DNA from: Ilumatobacteraceae bacterium | GTDB lineage: Bacteria; Actinomycetota; Acidimicrobiia; Acidimicrobiales; Ilumatobacteraceae | Direction: 5' to 3' | Assembly: GCA_007117775.1 (NCBI GenBank) | Contig: SKFX01000088.1 | Coordinates: 1 to 7,364, forward strand | DNA: 7,364 bases | Shown: in pieces, positions 1-6,401 of the stretch | How the letters are laid out: the number at the start of each line of letters is the position of its first letter | Position numbering within the stretch: the first letter of the stretch is position 1 | Notes under the pieces: model-generated | Seen by the model: the letters and a program-made list of their open reading frames with translations, nothing else | Database searches by the model: none | Told to the model about the DNA's origin: nothing | Translations under genes and position numbers: made by a program

Positions 1-26
1 GCGCTCTGTGTCGCGGCGAACCTGAC

Positions 27-761
27 TCAGTCAGCGCCAGCGGCGAGGGTTCCGAGATACAACTCGATGACCTTGGGGTCTTTGAGCAGGTTCTGGCCGG
101 TGTCGGTATAGGCGTTGCGGCCCTGATCCAACACATACCCCCGGTCACAGATCTGGAGGCAACGCCGAGCGTTCTGCTCGACCATCACCACCGACACGCC
201 CGCCTGATTGATCTCACGTGTTCGGATGAACACCTGGTCCTGAAGTACCGGCGACAGTCCGGCCGACGGCTCGTCGAGCAGGATGACCTCAGGATCCATC
301 ATCAGCGCCCGACCCATCGCGAGCATCTGACGCTCGCCACCAGACAATGATCCGGCACGCTGATCGAGACGCTCTGCGAGCCGAGGGAAGATACCCGTCA
401 CGAAGTCGAGTCGCTGTGAGAACGTCTTCGGACGCAAGAACACGCCCATCTCGAGGTTCTCTTTGACGGTCAGACTCGAAAACACGTTCTCGCGTTGGGG
501 AACGTAGCCGATACCGCGAGCAACCAGATCATGGGCAGGTGCAGACGCGATGTCGTCACCCTTGTAGCGCACTGAGCCGCTCCGAACCTCGAGCAGGCCG
601 AAGAGCGCCTTGAGCAAGGTGCTCTTGCCGGCCCCGTTGGGGCCGATGATGCCGATCAGTTCACCACGGCGCAACTCGAGTGAACACCCGTTCAAGATGT
701 CGACCCCGGGGACATATCCCGCAACGAGCTCGTCGACATGGATCAGCAGATCGTCAGCCAT
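27..761 (-). CDS. livF: Branched-chain amino acid/amide ABC transporter ATP-binding protein LivF
   Basis: This is one of the two cytoplasmic ATPases that power a HAAT-family (Liv-type) importer; it should pair with LivG beneath the LivH/LivM permeases. The 244 residues show Walker A GPNGAGKST (40-48), Q-loop Gln89 in YVPQRENVF, signature LSGGE (139-143), Walker B VILLDEP (159-165) and VMVEQN (192-197), where Gln stands at the usual H-loop His. That Gln and the late YLG near the C-terminus are typical of LivF rather than LivG. I chose the ATG at 761, which overlaps the livG stop by 8 bp (ATGGCTGA), with a partial Shine-Dalgarno GGTGAG just upstream. The reading frame stays open to 947, but that stretch is Arg/Ser/Trp-rich and lies wholly inside livG, so it is not real coding. 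It is the last gene of the visible block; only 26 bp follow. The substrate is unknown without a binding protein. Confidence 0.95.
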   Translation of the reverse strand: MADDLLIHVDELVAGYVPGVDILNGCSLELRRGELIGIIGPNGAGKSTLLKALFGLLEVRSGSVRYKGDDIASAPAHDLVARGIGYVPQRENVFSSLTVKENLEMGVFLRPKTFSQRLDFVTGIFPRLAERLDQRAGSLSGGERQMLAMGRALMMDPEVILLDEPSAGLSPVLQDQVFIRTREINQAGVSVVMVEQNARRCLQICDRGYVLDQGRNAYTDTGQNLLKDPKVIELYLGTLAAGAD

Positions 762-1713
762 CGCTCTCACCAACCTCGTCGCTCGAACCACCGGCTGGTG
801 ATTCAACGGAGAGATCTTGATCGTGATGCTGGCCGAGGTAGGCATCCACGACCGCCTGGTTCTTGCCGATCGAATCCGGGGTTCCCTCGGCGATGATCTG
901 ACCCTCGGCCATGACCACCACCCAGTCGGAGATATCGCGCACCACATCCATATCGTGCTCGACGAAGATCACACTGCGACCTTCAGCCCGCAGGCCCTTC
1001 ACGTGGCCGAGGAGGGATTGGGTCAGAGCGGGATTCACGCCGGCCATCGGCTCATCGAGCATGACCAACTTCGGATCGGTCATCAGCGCCCGCGCCATCT
1101 CGATGAGCTTGCGCTGGCCTCCTGAGAGCGTGCCGGCGAATTCATCAGCCATATGGCTCATATTGAAGCGATCGAGCAACTCCTCGGCACGCTCACCCAC
1201 CTCGGACTCCTGGGCGGACCACAACGGGCCGAGCAGCGAACGCCAGATACTCTCGCCTCGCTGACCGGTGGCACCCAGTTTCATGTTGTCCACTACGGTC
1301 ATACGAGACAGCGCCTTGGTCAACTGGAAGGTGCGTACCATCCCCCGCCGAGCCAATCGATGCGGGGCGACACGAGAGATGTCTTCGCCCTCGAGGCTCA
1401 CCGAACCCCGATCGGGTCGATCGAATCCGGTCAACAGGTTGAAGAAGGTTGTCTTTCCGGCACCATTCGGGCCGATCAGTGCCGTGATCGCACCGCGCTG
1501 GATCTCGAGATGTGCGACATCGACGGCGGTGAGTCCACCGAAGGTCTTGACCACACCGTCGGCGACGAGGATCGGGTCAGGCTTCGCTGCACCGGGTACT
1601 TGCTCGACATCATCGAAGACCCCCGCCACCGGGTTGTCATATTCGGTGGCGCGCAGCGCTGCAGCTCCGCCACCACCGGCGGTCAGGCCCGGTGTGAACG
1701 CTTCATCGGTCAT
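754..1713 (-). CDS. livG: Branched-chain amino acid/amide ABC transporter ATP-binding protein LivG
   Basis: This is the second cytoplasmic ATPase of the Liv-type importer. In 319 residues it has Walker A GPNGAGKTT (81-89), Q-loop Gln130 in VRTFQLTKAL, signature LSGGQ (196-200), Walker B LVMLDEP (216-222), the LivG-type D-loop AGVNP (224-228) and H-loop His253 in VEHDMDVV, so all catalytic elements are present. The ATPase core starts only near residue 47. The first ~45 residues are an added Gly/Ala-rich, acidic tail, and the last ~24 are an acidic Ser/Gly tail; both are longer than in the classical enterobacterial protein and are probably disordered. The ATG at 1713 is preceded by GAGGAG at 10 bp spacing, inside the end of livM. 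It overlaps livM by 11 bp and livF by 8 bp, so translation is probably coupled. Confidence 0.95.
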   Translation of the reverse strand: MTDEAFTPGLTAGGGGAAALRATEYDNPVAGVFDDVEQVPGAAKPDPILVADGVVKTFGGLTAVDVAHLEIQRGAITALIGPNGAGKTTFFNLLTGFDRPDRGSVSLEGEDISRVAPHRLARRGMVRTFQLTKALSRMTVVDNMKLGATGQRGESIWRSLLGPLWSAQESEVGERAEELLDRFNMSHMADEFAGTLSGGQRKLIEMARALMTDPKLVMLDEPMAGVNPALTQSLLGHVKGLRAEGRSVIFVEHDMDVVRDISDWVVVMAEGQIIAEGTPDSIGKNQAVVDAYLGQHHDQDLSVESPAGGSSDEVGESDG

Positions 1714-2707
1714 CGAGTGCCATCTCCTCGCGCGAGCCGAAGATCCCCTGTGGACGGTATCGGGCCAACAGGATCAGCCCGAGGCCCACGAGAATGAAGC
1801 GGAACTGGCTGATATTGAAATCCGACAGCTTGATCGTCGATTCGAGTGTGGAGCGCGTCCCGGGTGGGAGTTGGCGCAACACATTCTCCAAGAACACGAT
1901 GAGTGACCAGTAGATCATCGACCCGACGACCGGCGACCACACCCGGCCGGGCCCACCGAGGATCAGGATCGTCCAAATCATGAAGGTGATCACCGGGTTG
2001 AAGGTGTCGGGCTGGACCGCAGCCTTCTGGATCACCTGCAGCATTCCAGCCACCGACGCGATGAGGCCACCGATCAGCAAGGCCTGCAGTTTGTAGACAT
2101 AGGAGTTCTTGCCGAGGGCGCGCGCCGCATCCTCATCCTCGCGGATCGCCTTGAGGGCCCGACCCCATGGCGAGCGCATCCACTGCCATACCAACAACAA
2201 CGCGATCGCCACCAAGATCCAGCCGACCAGCACCACCCACAGATCGCGGCCCAAGAAGTTGAACGGGCCGAACTGATAGCGCGCCGCGTTGTCGAACGGG
2301 TTGAGATCATAGAACGGCCGAGCGAACTCGCCGATGCCCTCAGAGGCCCCGGTGCGGCCGCTATTGCCGCGCCAGCGCACGAACAACCTGATGGTCTCAG
2401 ACGACGCGATGGTGACGATGGCCAAATAGTCGGCGCGCAGTCGCAGTGTCGGGACGCCGAGCAGCATCGCGAGCACCGTCGCATACACGAGGCCGAGTCC
2501 GATTCCCCACCAGAAACTGATGTTCAGCCAGTACACCGCCATCCCGACGCCGTAGGCGCCGGCGGCCATGAAGCCGACCTGGCCGAAGTTCAACAGACCG
2601 GCGTAGCCGAACTGCACATTGAGACCGATGGCCGCGAGCGCGAAGACGATGACCTCGGGGCCGATCGCTGCGGTCATGACCCGCTCGAAGATGAATCCCC
2701 AGTCCAT
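1703..2707 (-). CDS. livM: Branched-chain amino acid/amide ABC transporter permease LivM
   Basis: This is one of the two membrane-spanning subunits of the Liv-type importer (BPD_transp_2 family), expected to form the translocation path as a heterodimer with LivH. The 334 residues carry hydrophobic segments at roughly 15-35, 40-62, 66-86, 94-111, 155-175, 208-225, 238-275 and 302-316. Family hallmarks are visible: GLNVQFGYAGLLNFGQVGF (28-46), the PTLRLRADYLAIVTIA stretch (86-101), a cytoplasmic coupling segment SPWGRALKAIREDEDAARA (179-197), ILGGPGRVWSPVVG (249-262) and a YRPQGIFG end (317-324). Length is normal for the family. The ATG at 2707 follows the livH TAG by 2 bp with only a weak upstream GAGCGG, so coupling to livH is likely. 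It overlaps livG by 11 bp. Nothing looks broken. Confidence 0.95.
   Translation of the reverse strand: MDWGFIFERVMTAAIGPEVIVFALAAIGLNVQFGYAGLLNFGQVGFMAAGAYGVGMAVYWLNISFWWGIGLGLVYATVLAMLLGVPTLRLRADYLAIVTIASSETIRLFVRWRGNSGRTGASEGIGEFARPFYDLNPFDNAARYQFGPFNFLGRDLWVVLVGWILVAIALLLVWQWMRSPWGRALKAIREDEDAARALGKNSYVYKLQALLIGGLIASVAGMLQVIQKAAVQPDTFNPVITFMIWTILILGGPGRVWSPVVGSMIYWSLIVFLENVLRQLPPGTRSTLESTIKLSDFNISQFRFILVGLGLILLARYRPQGIFGSREEMALDDR
1724..1729 (-). promoter_or_regulatory. Ribosome binding site for livG inside livM
   Basis: GAGGAG on the minus strand sits 10 bases before the livG ATG, within the last codons of livM. It is the clearest Shine-Dalgarno match in this block and supports the 1713 start, and with it the long N-terminal tail of LivG. 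An in-frame ATG of livM directly follows it but belongs to the livM frame. Confidence 0.5.
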
Positions 2708-2709
2708 GG

Positions 2710-4113
2710 CTATCCGATCCGCTCAGGTCGCCCGAAGAGGCCCTGGGGCCGGAACAACAACACGACGACCAATACCAGCAGCGCGACCATGTTCTTGAGC
2801 TCGGCGTCGATGAACAGCGTCGAGAGACTGATCGACAGGCCCACCAGCAGCGCACCCATGAATGCCCCGTAGGCGGTTCCGAGGCCGCCGAGCACCACAG
2901 CGGCGAACATCAACAGCAGGATCCGAAAACCGAAATCCCATCGCACGGTGGTGAGACCATAGAACGCACCGGCAGTCGCTGCGAGGGCAGCACCTGCAAC
3001 CCACACATTGGAGATCACCCGCTCGACGTCGATACCGGTGGATTCGGCCAGTTCACGGTTATCGGACACGGCGCGCATCGCCTTGCCCATCTTCGTCCGC
3101 TGGAGATACAGCCCGACACCAGTGAGGATCACCACGGACAATGCCATGGCGATCATGTCCTTGGGGGTCAATTGGATCGGCCCGATCGACACCGCTCGCT
3201 GCGCGGTGTACTCGAGGTACTGGCGCGGACCGCCACGGAAGAAGTACAGCATCAGATAGCGCATGAGGATCGACAGACCGATCGTCATCAGCATCTGCGA
3301 TAACAGCGCAACGCCGGCACGGCGAGCTCCTTTGAACAGGACACGGTTGATCAACCAACCCAAGACGCCGCCGCTGATGGCCCCGAACACCACCGCGAAC
3401 ACCACCGGCACGCCGTCTCCGAACGGCCCGGGCAGTGGAGCGAGGAAGCCGATCACCCCCGCCAGCCCATAGAAGTTGAAGAAATATGTCGACAGCATTC
3501 CCCAGGTGACCATCTCGGCATGAGCGAAGTTGGTGAGACCGGTGGTACCGAAGATCAGCGATAGGCCGATCGCGGCCATCGCCAGATAGAGCCCGTCTTT
3601 GAGGCCGTTCGCCACCAACTGCGCCACTCGACGCAGCGAGATTCCTCCACTGGTATCGGTGAATCCCTCTTCGCCGGCGACCACTGCGAACAACACGCGT
3701 TGATCGCGGCCGGGCTCGACGAGCGCTGATAACTCGACACGGTCGAGGTCGCGCAGCGAGGTTCCCGGCGGCAGGGTCGCCGGGTCGATGCTCACCGTGT
3801 ACTCGCCGGGCTCGACCGGTATCGAAAACGCTCCGTCGCCGTCGGTGGTCACCGAGCCGACTCCCTCGACGGTAATCTCCACACCCTCGATCGGGACCCG
3901 CTCGTTCGATTCCTCCGAGGTGAAGGAAATCACACCGAAGATCGTCTGTTCGCCCTCAGATGCCGCAGCACGCTCTGCAATGGCAAGCACACCAACCGCA
4001 GCGAGTGCCGACATCAGCAGCCCGAGCATCAGCCGCGCGATACGAACACGCGATGCCGAACCGTCCCAGATGCGACGCTCCCCCGACACGTCTCGCTGTC
4101 CCTGTGCGACCAT
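2710..4113 (-). CDS. livH: LivH permease with an N-terminal anchored beta-sandwich domain
   Basis: This is the second permease subunit of the Liv-type importer. From the ATG it has 467 residues; the family usually has about 290-310. Residues ~23-48 are a basic-then-hydrophobic segment ending in AAAS, either a signal peptide or a membrane anchor. Residues ~56-148 look like a carboxypeptidase-regulatory/prealbumin-like beta domain (PIEGVEITVEGVGSVTTDGDG, broken here after 20 as PIEGVEITVEGVGSVTTDGD; then PVEPGEYTVSIDPATLPPG). The permease begins near 163 with NGLKDGLYLAMAAIGLSLIF and TNFAHAEM, then the coupling segment TKMGKAMRAVSDNRELAEST (340-359), VVLGGLGTAYGAFMG and the terminal FRPQGLFG. 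The start is uncertain: a TTG at 4134, 3 bp after the ctaA stop, is in frame and adds 7 residues; neither start has a good Shine-Dalgarno site, and GTG codons further in are possible. The frame is continuous, so this is a true fusion and not a frameshift. Confidence 0.9.
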   Translation of the reverse strand: MVAQGQRDVSGERRIWDGSASRVRIARLMLGLLMSALAAVGVLAIAERAAASEGEQTIFGVISFTSEESNERVPIEGVEITVEGVGSVTTDGDGAFSIPVEPGEYTVSIDPATLPPGTSLRDLDRVELSALVEPGRDQRVLFAVVAGEEGFTDTSGGISLRRVAQLVANGLKDGLYLAMAAIGLSLIFGTTGLTNFAHAEMVTWGMLSTYFFNFYGLAGVIGFLAPLPGPFGDGVPVVFAVVFGAISGGVLGWLINRVLFKGARRAGVALLSQMLMTIGLSILMRYLMLYFFRGGPRQYLEYTAQRAVSIGPIQLTPKDMIAMALSVVILTGVGLYLQRTKMGKAMRAVSDNRELAESTGIDVERVISNVWVAGAALAATAGAFYGLTTVRWDFGFRILLLMFAAVVLGGLGTAYGAFMGALLVGLSISLSTLFIDAELKNMVALLVLVVVLLFRPQGLFGRPERIG

Positions 4114-4137
4114 GACCGCGTCAGTGTAGGACAATGC

Positions 4138-5079
4138 TTAGGCCGGAGAGGAATTATCGATCAGTTCGGGCTCGCACGCCAGAGTCGTGGAAGAGTCCTG
4201 CAGCACCTCGGGCCGCGCCGTCGACAGCCACAACTGGAAGGTCACGATCGTCAGCAGCGTGGCACCGAGCAGGTGGACACCGACGAGAATCTCAGGCACA
4301 GCGCTGAAGTACTGCACATATCCGATCAGAGCCTGCATCATCGCGACGAACATCCACAGACCGAGCGGTTGGCGGAGTTGGATCTGATCCGAACGGCGTT
4401 TGGCGATGGTCCACGCCAACGCCAACGCGAGCGCGATCGTCGCCATCACACTCACACCATGCAGCCGGGCCACATTCGAGATCTCGAACCCGAACCGAGG
4501 CGAGTCAGGATCCCCGGCGTGCGGGCCGGTGCCGGTCACGAGCGTTCCGGTGAACAGTGCCACGATCAGCACCACCACGATGCTTCGAACCAACCACAGG
4601 GCCCGCGTCGAGACAGCCCGCACCCGCTTCACCCCATCGGGTTCGCCAGCGCGCCGCACCAGGACCGTGGCATTGGCGATCAACACCATCGACAACAAGA
4701 AATGGCCCTGCACCGCCACCGGATGCAGGCGCACCAACACCGTGATCCCACCCAGGATGATCTGGCCGATCACCCCGGCCACGAGGCCGATCGACCACCA
4801 GGTCAGATCCCGGCGACGAGGCGCCCGGATCAGCGAGCCGAGGACGGCAGCCATGACAGCGAGCGCAACCACCCCGGTGAAGAGCCGATTGAGCTGCTCG
4901 ATGGCGGCATGGGCCGTCGACACGTCGATCAGACGCTGACTGTTGCAGTTCGGCCAATCATCACAGCCGAGGCCGGCTCCACTGAGGCGGACCGCTCCGC
5001 CGGAGACGACGATCACCGAGAGCGCGATGAGCGACGCGATGGTGATCCGTCGGTAGGTGGCCGGTTGGAGCCGCATCAT
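4138..5079 (-). CDS. ctaA: Heme A synthase, COX15/CtaA family
   Basis: Heme A synthase oxidises the C8 methyl of heme O to a formyl group, giving heme A for aa3-type cytochrome c oxidase; it is an integral membrane enzyme. The 313 residues show eight likely membrane spans and both halves of the family repeat: GGAVRLSGAGLGCDDWPNC (27-45) with the cysteine pair C39/C45, AIEQLNRLFTG (59-69) with Glu61, LGGITVLVRLHPVAVQGH (109-126) with His126, TGTGPHAGD (182-190), ARLHGVS with His207, and a final VPEILVGVHLLGA with His269. At the position of the first-half heme-ligand His of the Bacillus enzyme there is Asn64; I recall Asn as common in actinobacterial homologues, but could not check. Start is the first of two adjacent ATG codons (5079, 5076). 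It is the first gene of the leftward block, and livH follows within a few bases. Assignment is secure; the operon link to transport is an inference from spacing. Confidence 0.95.
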   Translation of the reverse strand: MMRLQPATYRRITIASLIALSVIVVSGGAVRLSGAGLGCDDWPNCNSQRLIDVSTAHAAIEQLNRLFTGVVALAVMAAVLGSLIRAPRRRDLTWWSIGLVAGVIGQIILGGITVLVRLHPVAVQGHFLLSMVLIANATVLVRRAGEPDGVKRVRAVSTRALWLVRSIVVVLIVALFTGTLVTGTGPHAGDPDSPRFGFEISNVARLHGVSVMATIALALALAWTIAKRRSDQIQLRQPLGLWMFVAMMQALIGYVQYFSAVPEILVGVHLLGATLLTIVTFQLWLSTARPEVLQDSSTTLACEPELIDNSSPA

Positions 5080-5084
5080 CGGTC

Positions 5085-5090
5085 AGGATA
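5085..5090 (-). promoter_or_regulatory. Candidate -10 box for ctaA (possibly leaderless)
   Basis: On the minus strand TATCCT (TANNNT pattern) lies five bases before the first ctaA ATG, in the 106-bp gap between ctaA and the phosphatase gene, and no Shine-Dalgarno sequence is visible there. This would place transcription start at or next to the start codon. No convincing -35 is seen at 16-19 bp; a TTGCAT at 5114-5119 is too far (23 bp). A six-base match in a short gap can be chance. Confidence 0.3.
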
Positions 5091-5185
5091 CGCGTCGCCG
5101 CCAGTGAACGCCCATGCAAGCGCTGTTACCACCGACACACCGACGCTCGATCATCGATGAACGGATCGAAAGGCGAGCGCGTCCC

Positions 5186-5863
5186 TCAGCGGGTCCGCTC
5201 AGCAGGGTCCAGATGCTCGGTCTCGGACAGCTTGGCCAGGCTGAAGGTGTGTTGACGATGCACCGGAATCGCCTCGAGACGGCTGATCGATGCATGTCCG
5301 AGCACGAACCGATCCCACTCCCACGGCGTCGGTTCGAGGCCGAGCAGATGGCACATCACCACCGAATTCGTCCCGGCATGTGCGATCAGCAGGATTCGAT
5401 CGCCGGGTTCGGCTACCTTCCAGACCGGCAGTTCGTGATCGGAACGCTCGACGCCGCGCTCGGCGAGGAACATTGTGGCCCCGAGGCGGATCCGATCGGT
5501 GAAGTCACGCACCGACTCACCGCCCTCGAGCCCCATCCAACGATGTTCGACAGGCTGTTCGCGCATCTCCCGATACGCCTGCTCGGCGCGTTCGGCAGGT
5601 GTGCCATGCCAGCCGGGATCTCGGATCTCCTCCACCCACGGCGCGACGACCTCATCGCGCCCGAGTCGGGCGAGCACCGGTTCGGCCGTCTGGCGGGCCC
5701 GCGTCAGCGGTGAGACATAGATCTCATCGAAGTGTTCGCCGGCGAGGACATCGCCAAGAGCCGCGGCCTGACGATGACCCAGTTCGGTCAGAGGCGGATT
5801 GACCACGTTCAGTCCATTGCGGACCCACTCGGGCTGTGCATGACGAACCAGAACGATCTCCAC
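5186..5863 (-). CDS. Histidine phosphatase superfamily protein (phosphoglycerate mutase-like)
   Basis: This is a soluble, cytoplasmic phosphatase/mutase-fold protein of 225 residues. It has the phospho-acceptor motif LVRHAQPEW with Arg7-His8, SPLTRARQTA (51-60) with catalytic Arg55, an acidic position at Glu79 in EEIRDPGWHG, EGGESVRDF (113-121) and the second histidine His162 in LIAHAGTN. The catalytic set is therefore complete, with the RHA variant of the RHG motif. The substrate cannot be told from sequence; such proteins act on sugar phosphates, nucleotides, cofactor precursors or other phosphoesters. I chose GTG at 5863 because the protein then begins MEIVLVRHAQ, as the family normally does, and a TACGAT box sits six bases upstream. 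An ATG at 5887 (8 residues more) is the main alternative. Starts at 5929 and 5941 would run into the divergent DoxX gene and are unlikely. It is 106 bp upstream of ctaA and may have its own transcript. Confidence 0.88.
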   Translation of the reverse strand: MEIVLVRHAQPEWVRNGLNVVNPPLTELGHRQAAALGDVLAGEHFDEIYVSPLTRARQTAEPVLARLGRDEVVAPWVEEIRDPGWHGTPAERAEQAYREMREQPVEHRWMGLEGGESVRDFTDRIRLGATMFLAERGVERSDHELPVWKVAEPGDRILLIAHAGTNSVVMCHLLGLEPTPWEWDRFVLGHASISRLEAIPVHRQHTFSLAKLSETEHLDPAERTR

Positions 5864-5869
5864 ACCCTG

Positions 5870-5875
5870 ATCGTA
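5870..5875 (-). promoter_or_regulatory. Candidate leaderless -10 box for the phosphatase gene
   Basis: TACGAT on the minus strand is followed by exactly six bases (CAGGGT) and then the GTG at 5863. This is the arrangement expected for a leaderless actinobacterial transcript. If the ATG at 5887 is the true start instead, this box would fall inside the coding region and would mean nothing. No good -35 element was found. Confidence 0.35.
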
Positions 5876-5900
5876 ACGTGGCGCCATGCCGACGAGCCCG

Positions 5901-5906
5901 TAGGGT
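5901..5906 (+). promoter_or_regulatory. Candidate leaderless -10 box for the DoxX gene
   Basis: TAGGGT on the plus strand is followed by exactly six bases (TGAGGC) and then the GTG at 5913. It mirrors the box on the other strand, with 25 bp between the two. The AGGG within it could instead serve as a weak Shine-Dalgarno at 7 bp. No clear -35 was seen. Confidence 0.35.
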
Positions 5907-5912
5907 TGAGGC

Positions 5913-6401
5913 GTGGACAGTGGCGACATCGCACTCCTCATGCTGCGGGTGGTCTTCGGTGTGATCCTCGTGTTCCACGGCTACAACAAGATCTCGAGCG
6001 GCCTCGCCGGAACGGCTCGCTGGTTCGAGAGCATCGGCATGCGCAGGCCACGACTGCAAGCAGCGGTCGCTGCCGGTGTCGAGATCGGCGCCGGCGTCGC
6101 CTTCGCCATCGGCCTGCTCACACCGCTCGCAGCGGCCGCGATCATCGGCGTGATGGTCGTCGCCTACTGGGTCGATCACCGCGGTAAGGGACTGTTCATC
6201 TTCAACGGCGGCTGGGAGTACGTACTGTCGATCATCGCAGTCGCAGTCGCGGTCTCGATCGCCGGGCCGGGTCGATTCAGCATCGACCATGCACTTGGTG
6301 TCGAGGTCGACGGAATTGGGTTCGGCCTCGGCGTCGCAGCGGTGGGCGTCCTCAGCGCCACCGGCCAACTGGCACTCTCATATCGGCCGCCGCAGCCATG
6401 A
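5913..6401 (+). CDS. DoxX family membrane protein
   Basis: This 162-residue protein is a small integral membrane protein of the DoxX family. It has the family's opening LRVVFGVILVFHGYNKI (11-27), with the HGxxK core, then an amphipathic WFESIGM segment, a second span with Glu57 in GVEIGAGVAFAIGLLTPLAA, a third span near 74-87, and GGWEYVLSIIAVAVAVSIAG with the characteristic GPGRFSIDHAL (118-128). Four or five spans are likely, the last after residue 134. DoxX proteins were named from a thiosulfate:quinone oxidoreductase subunit, and some act in redox or thiol-stress complexes, but most have no known role, so none is claimed here. The GTG start at 5913 keeps the first helix whole; an ATG at 5940 would cut it. 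The stop overlaps the next ATG by 4 bp, so the two genes form an operon. Confidence 0.87.
   Translation: MDSGDIALLMLRVVFGVILVFHGYNKISSGLAGTARWFESIGMRRPRLQAAVAAGVEIGAGVAFAIGLLTPLAAAAIIGVMVVAYWVDHRGKGLFIFNGGWEYVLSIIAVAVAVSIAGPGRFSIDHALGVEVDGIGFGLGVAAVGVLSATGQLALSYRPPQP

Noticed and set aside
762..947. Upstream extension of livF by 62 codons
   Set aside because: It would lie wholly within livG, is rich in Arg, Ser and Trp, and is not LivF-like; the ATG at 761 gives a normal family start.
1153..1906. Two overlapping plus-strand open frames of 212-214 codons
   Set aside because: Both lie opposite livG and the end of livM, whose motifs are intact; the translations have no domain and are shadow frames.
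4273..5160. Long open frame of 295 codons on the plus strand, rich in His, Arg, Asp and Gln
   Set aside because: It is antisense to ctaA across nearly its whole length. Its odd composition is what GC-rich membrane-protein codons give when read backwards, and it shows no domain.
5151..5160. Palindrome TCATCGATGA upstream of ctaA as a possible operator
   Set aside because: It is a single short copy, more than 60 bp from the candidate ctaA -10 box, with no repeat elsewhere; chance is a sufficient explanation.
5188..5199. AGCGG/CCGCT inverted repeat over the phosphatase stop codon as a terminator
   Set aside because: A 5-bp stem with a 2-base loop and no T-run does not form a credible terminator.
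5724..6368. Open frame of 214 codons on the minus strand, rich in Asp, Cys and Arg
   Set aside because: It is antisense to the DoxX gene and extends into the phosphatase gene in another frame. There is no recognisable domain, while DoxX has clear family motifs.
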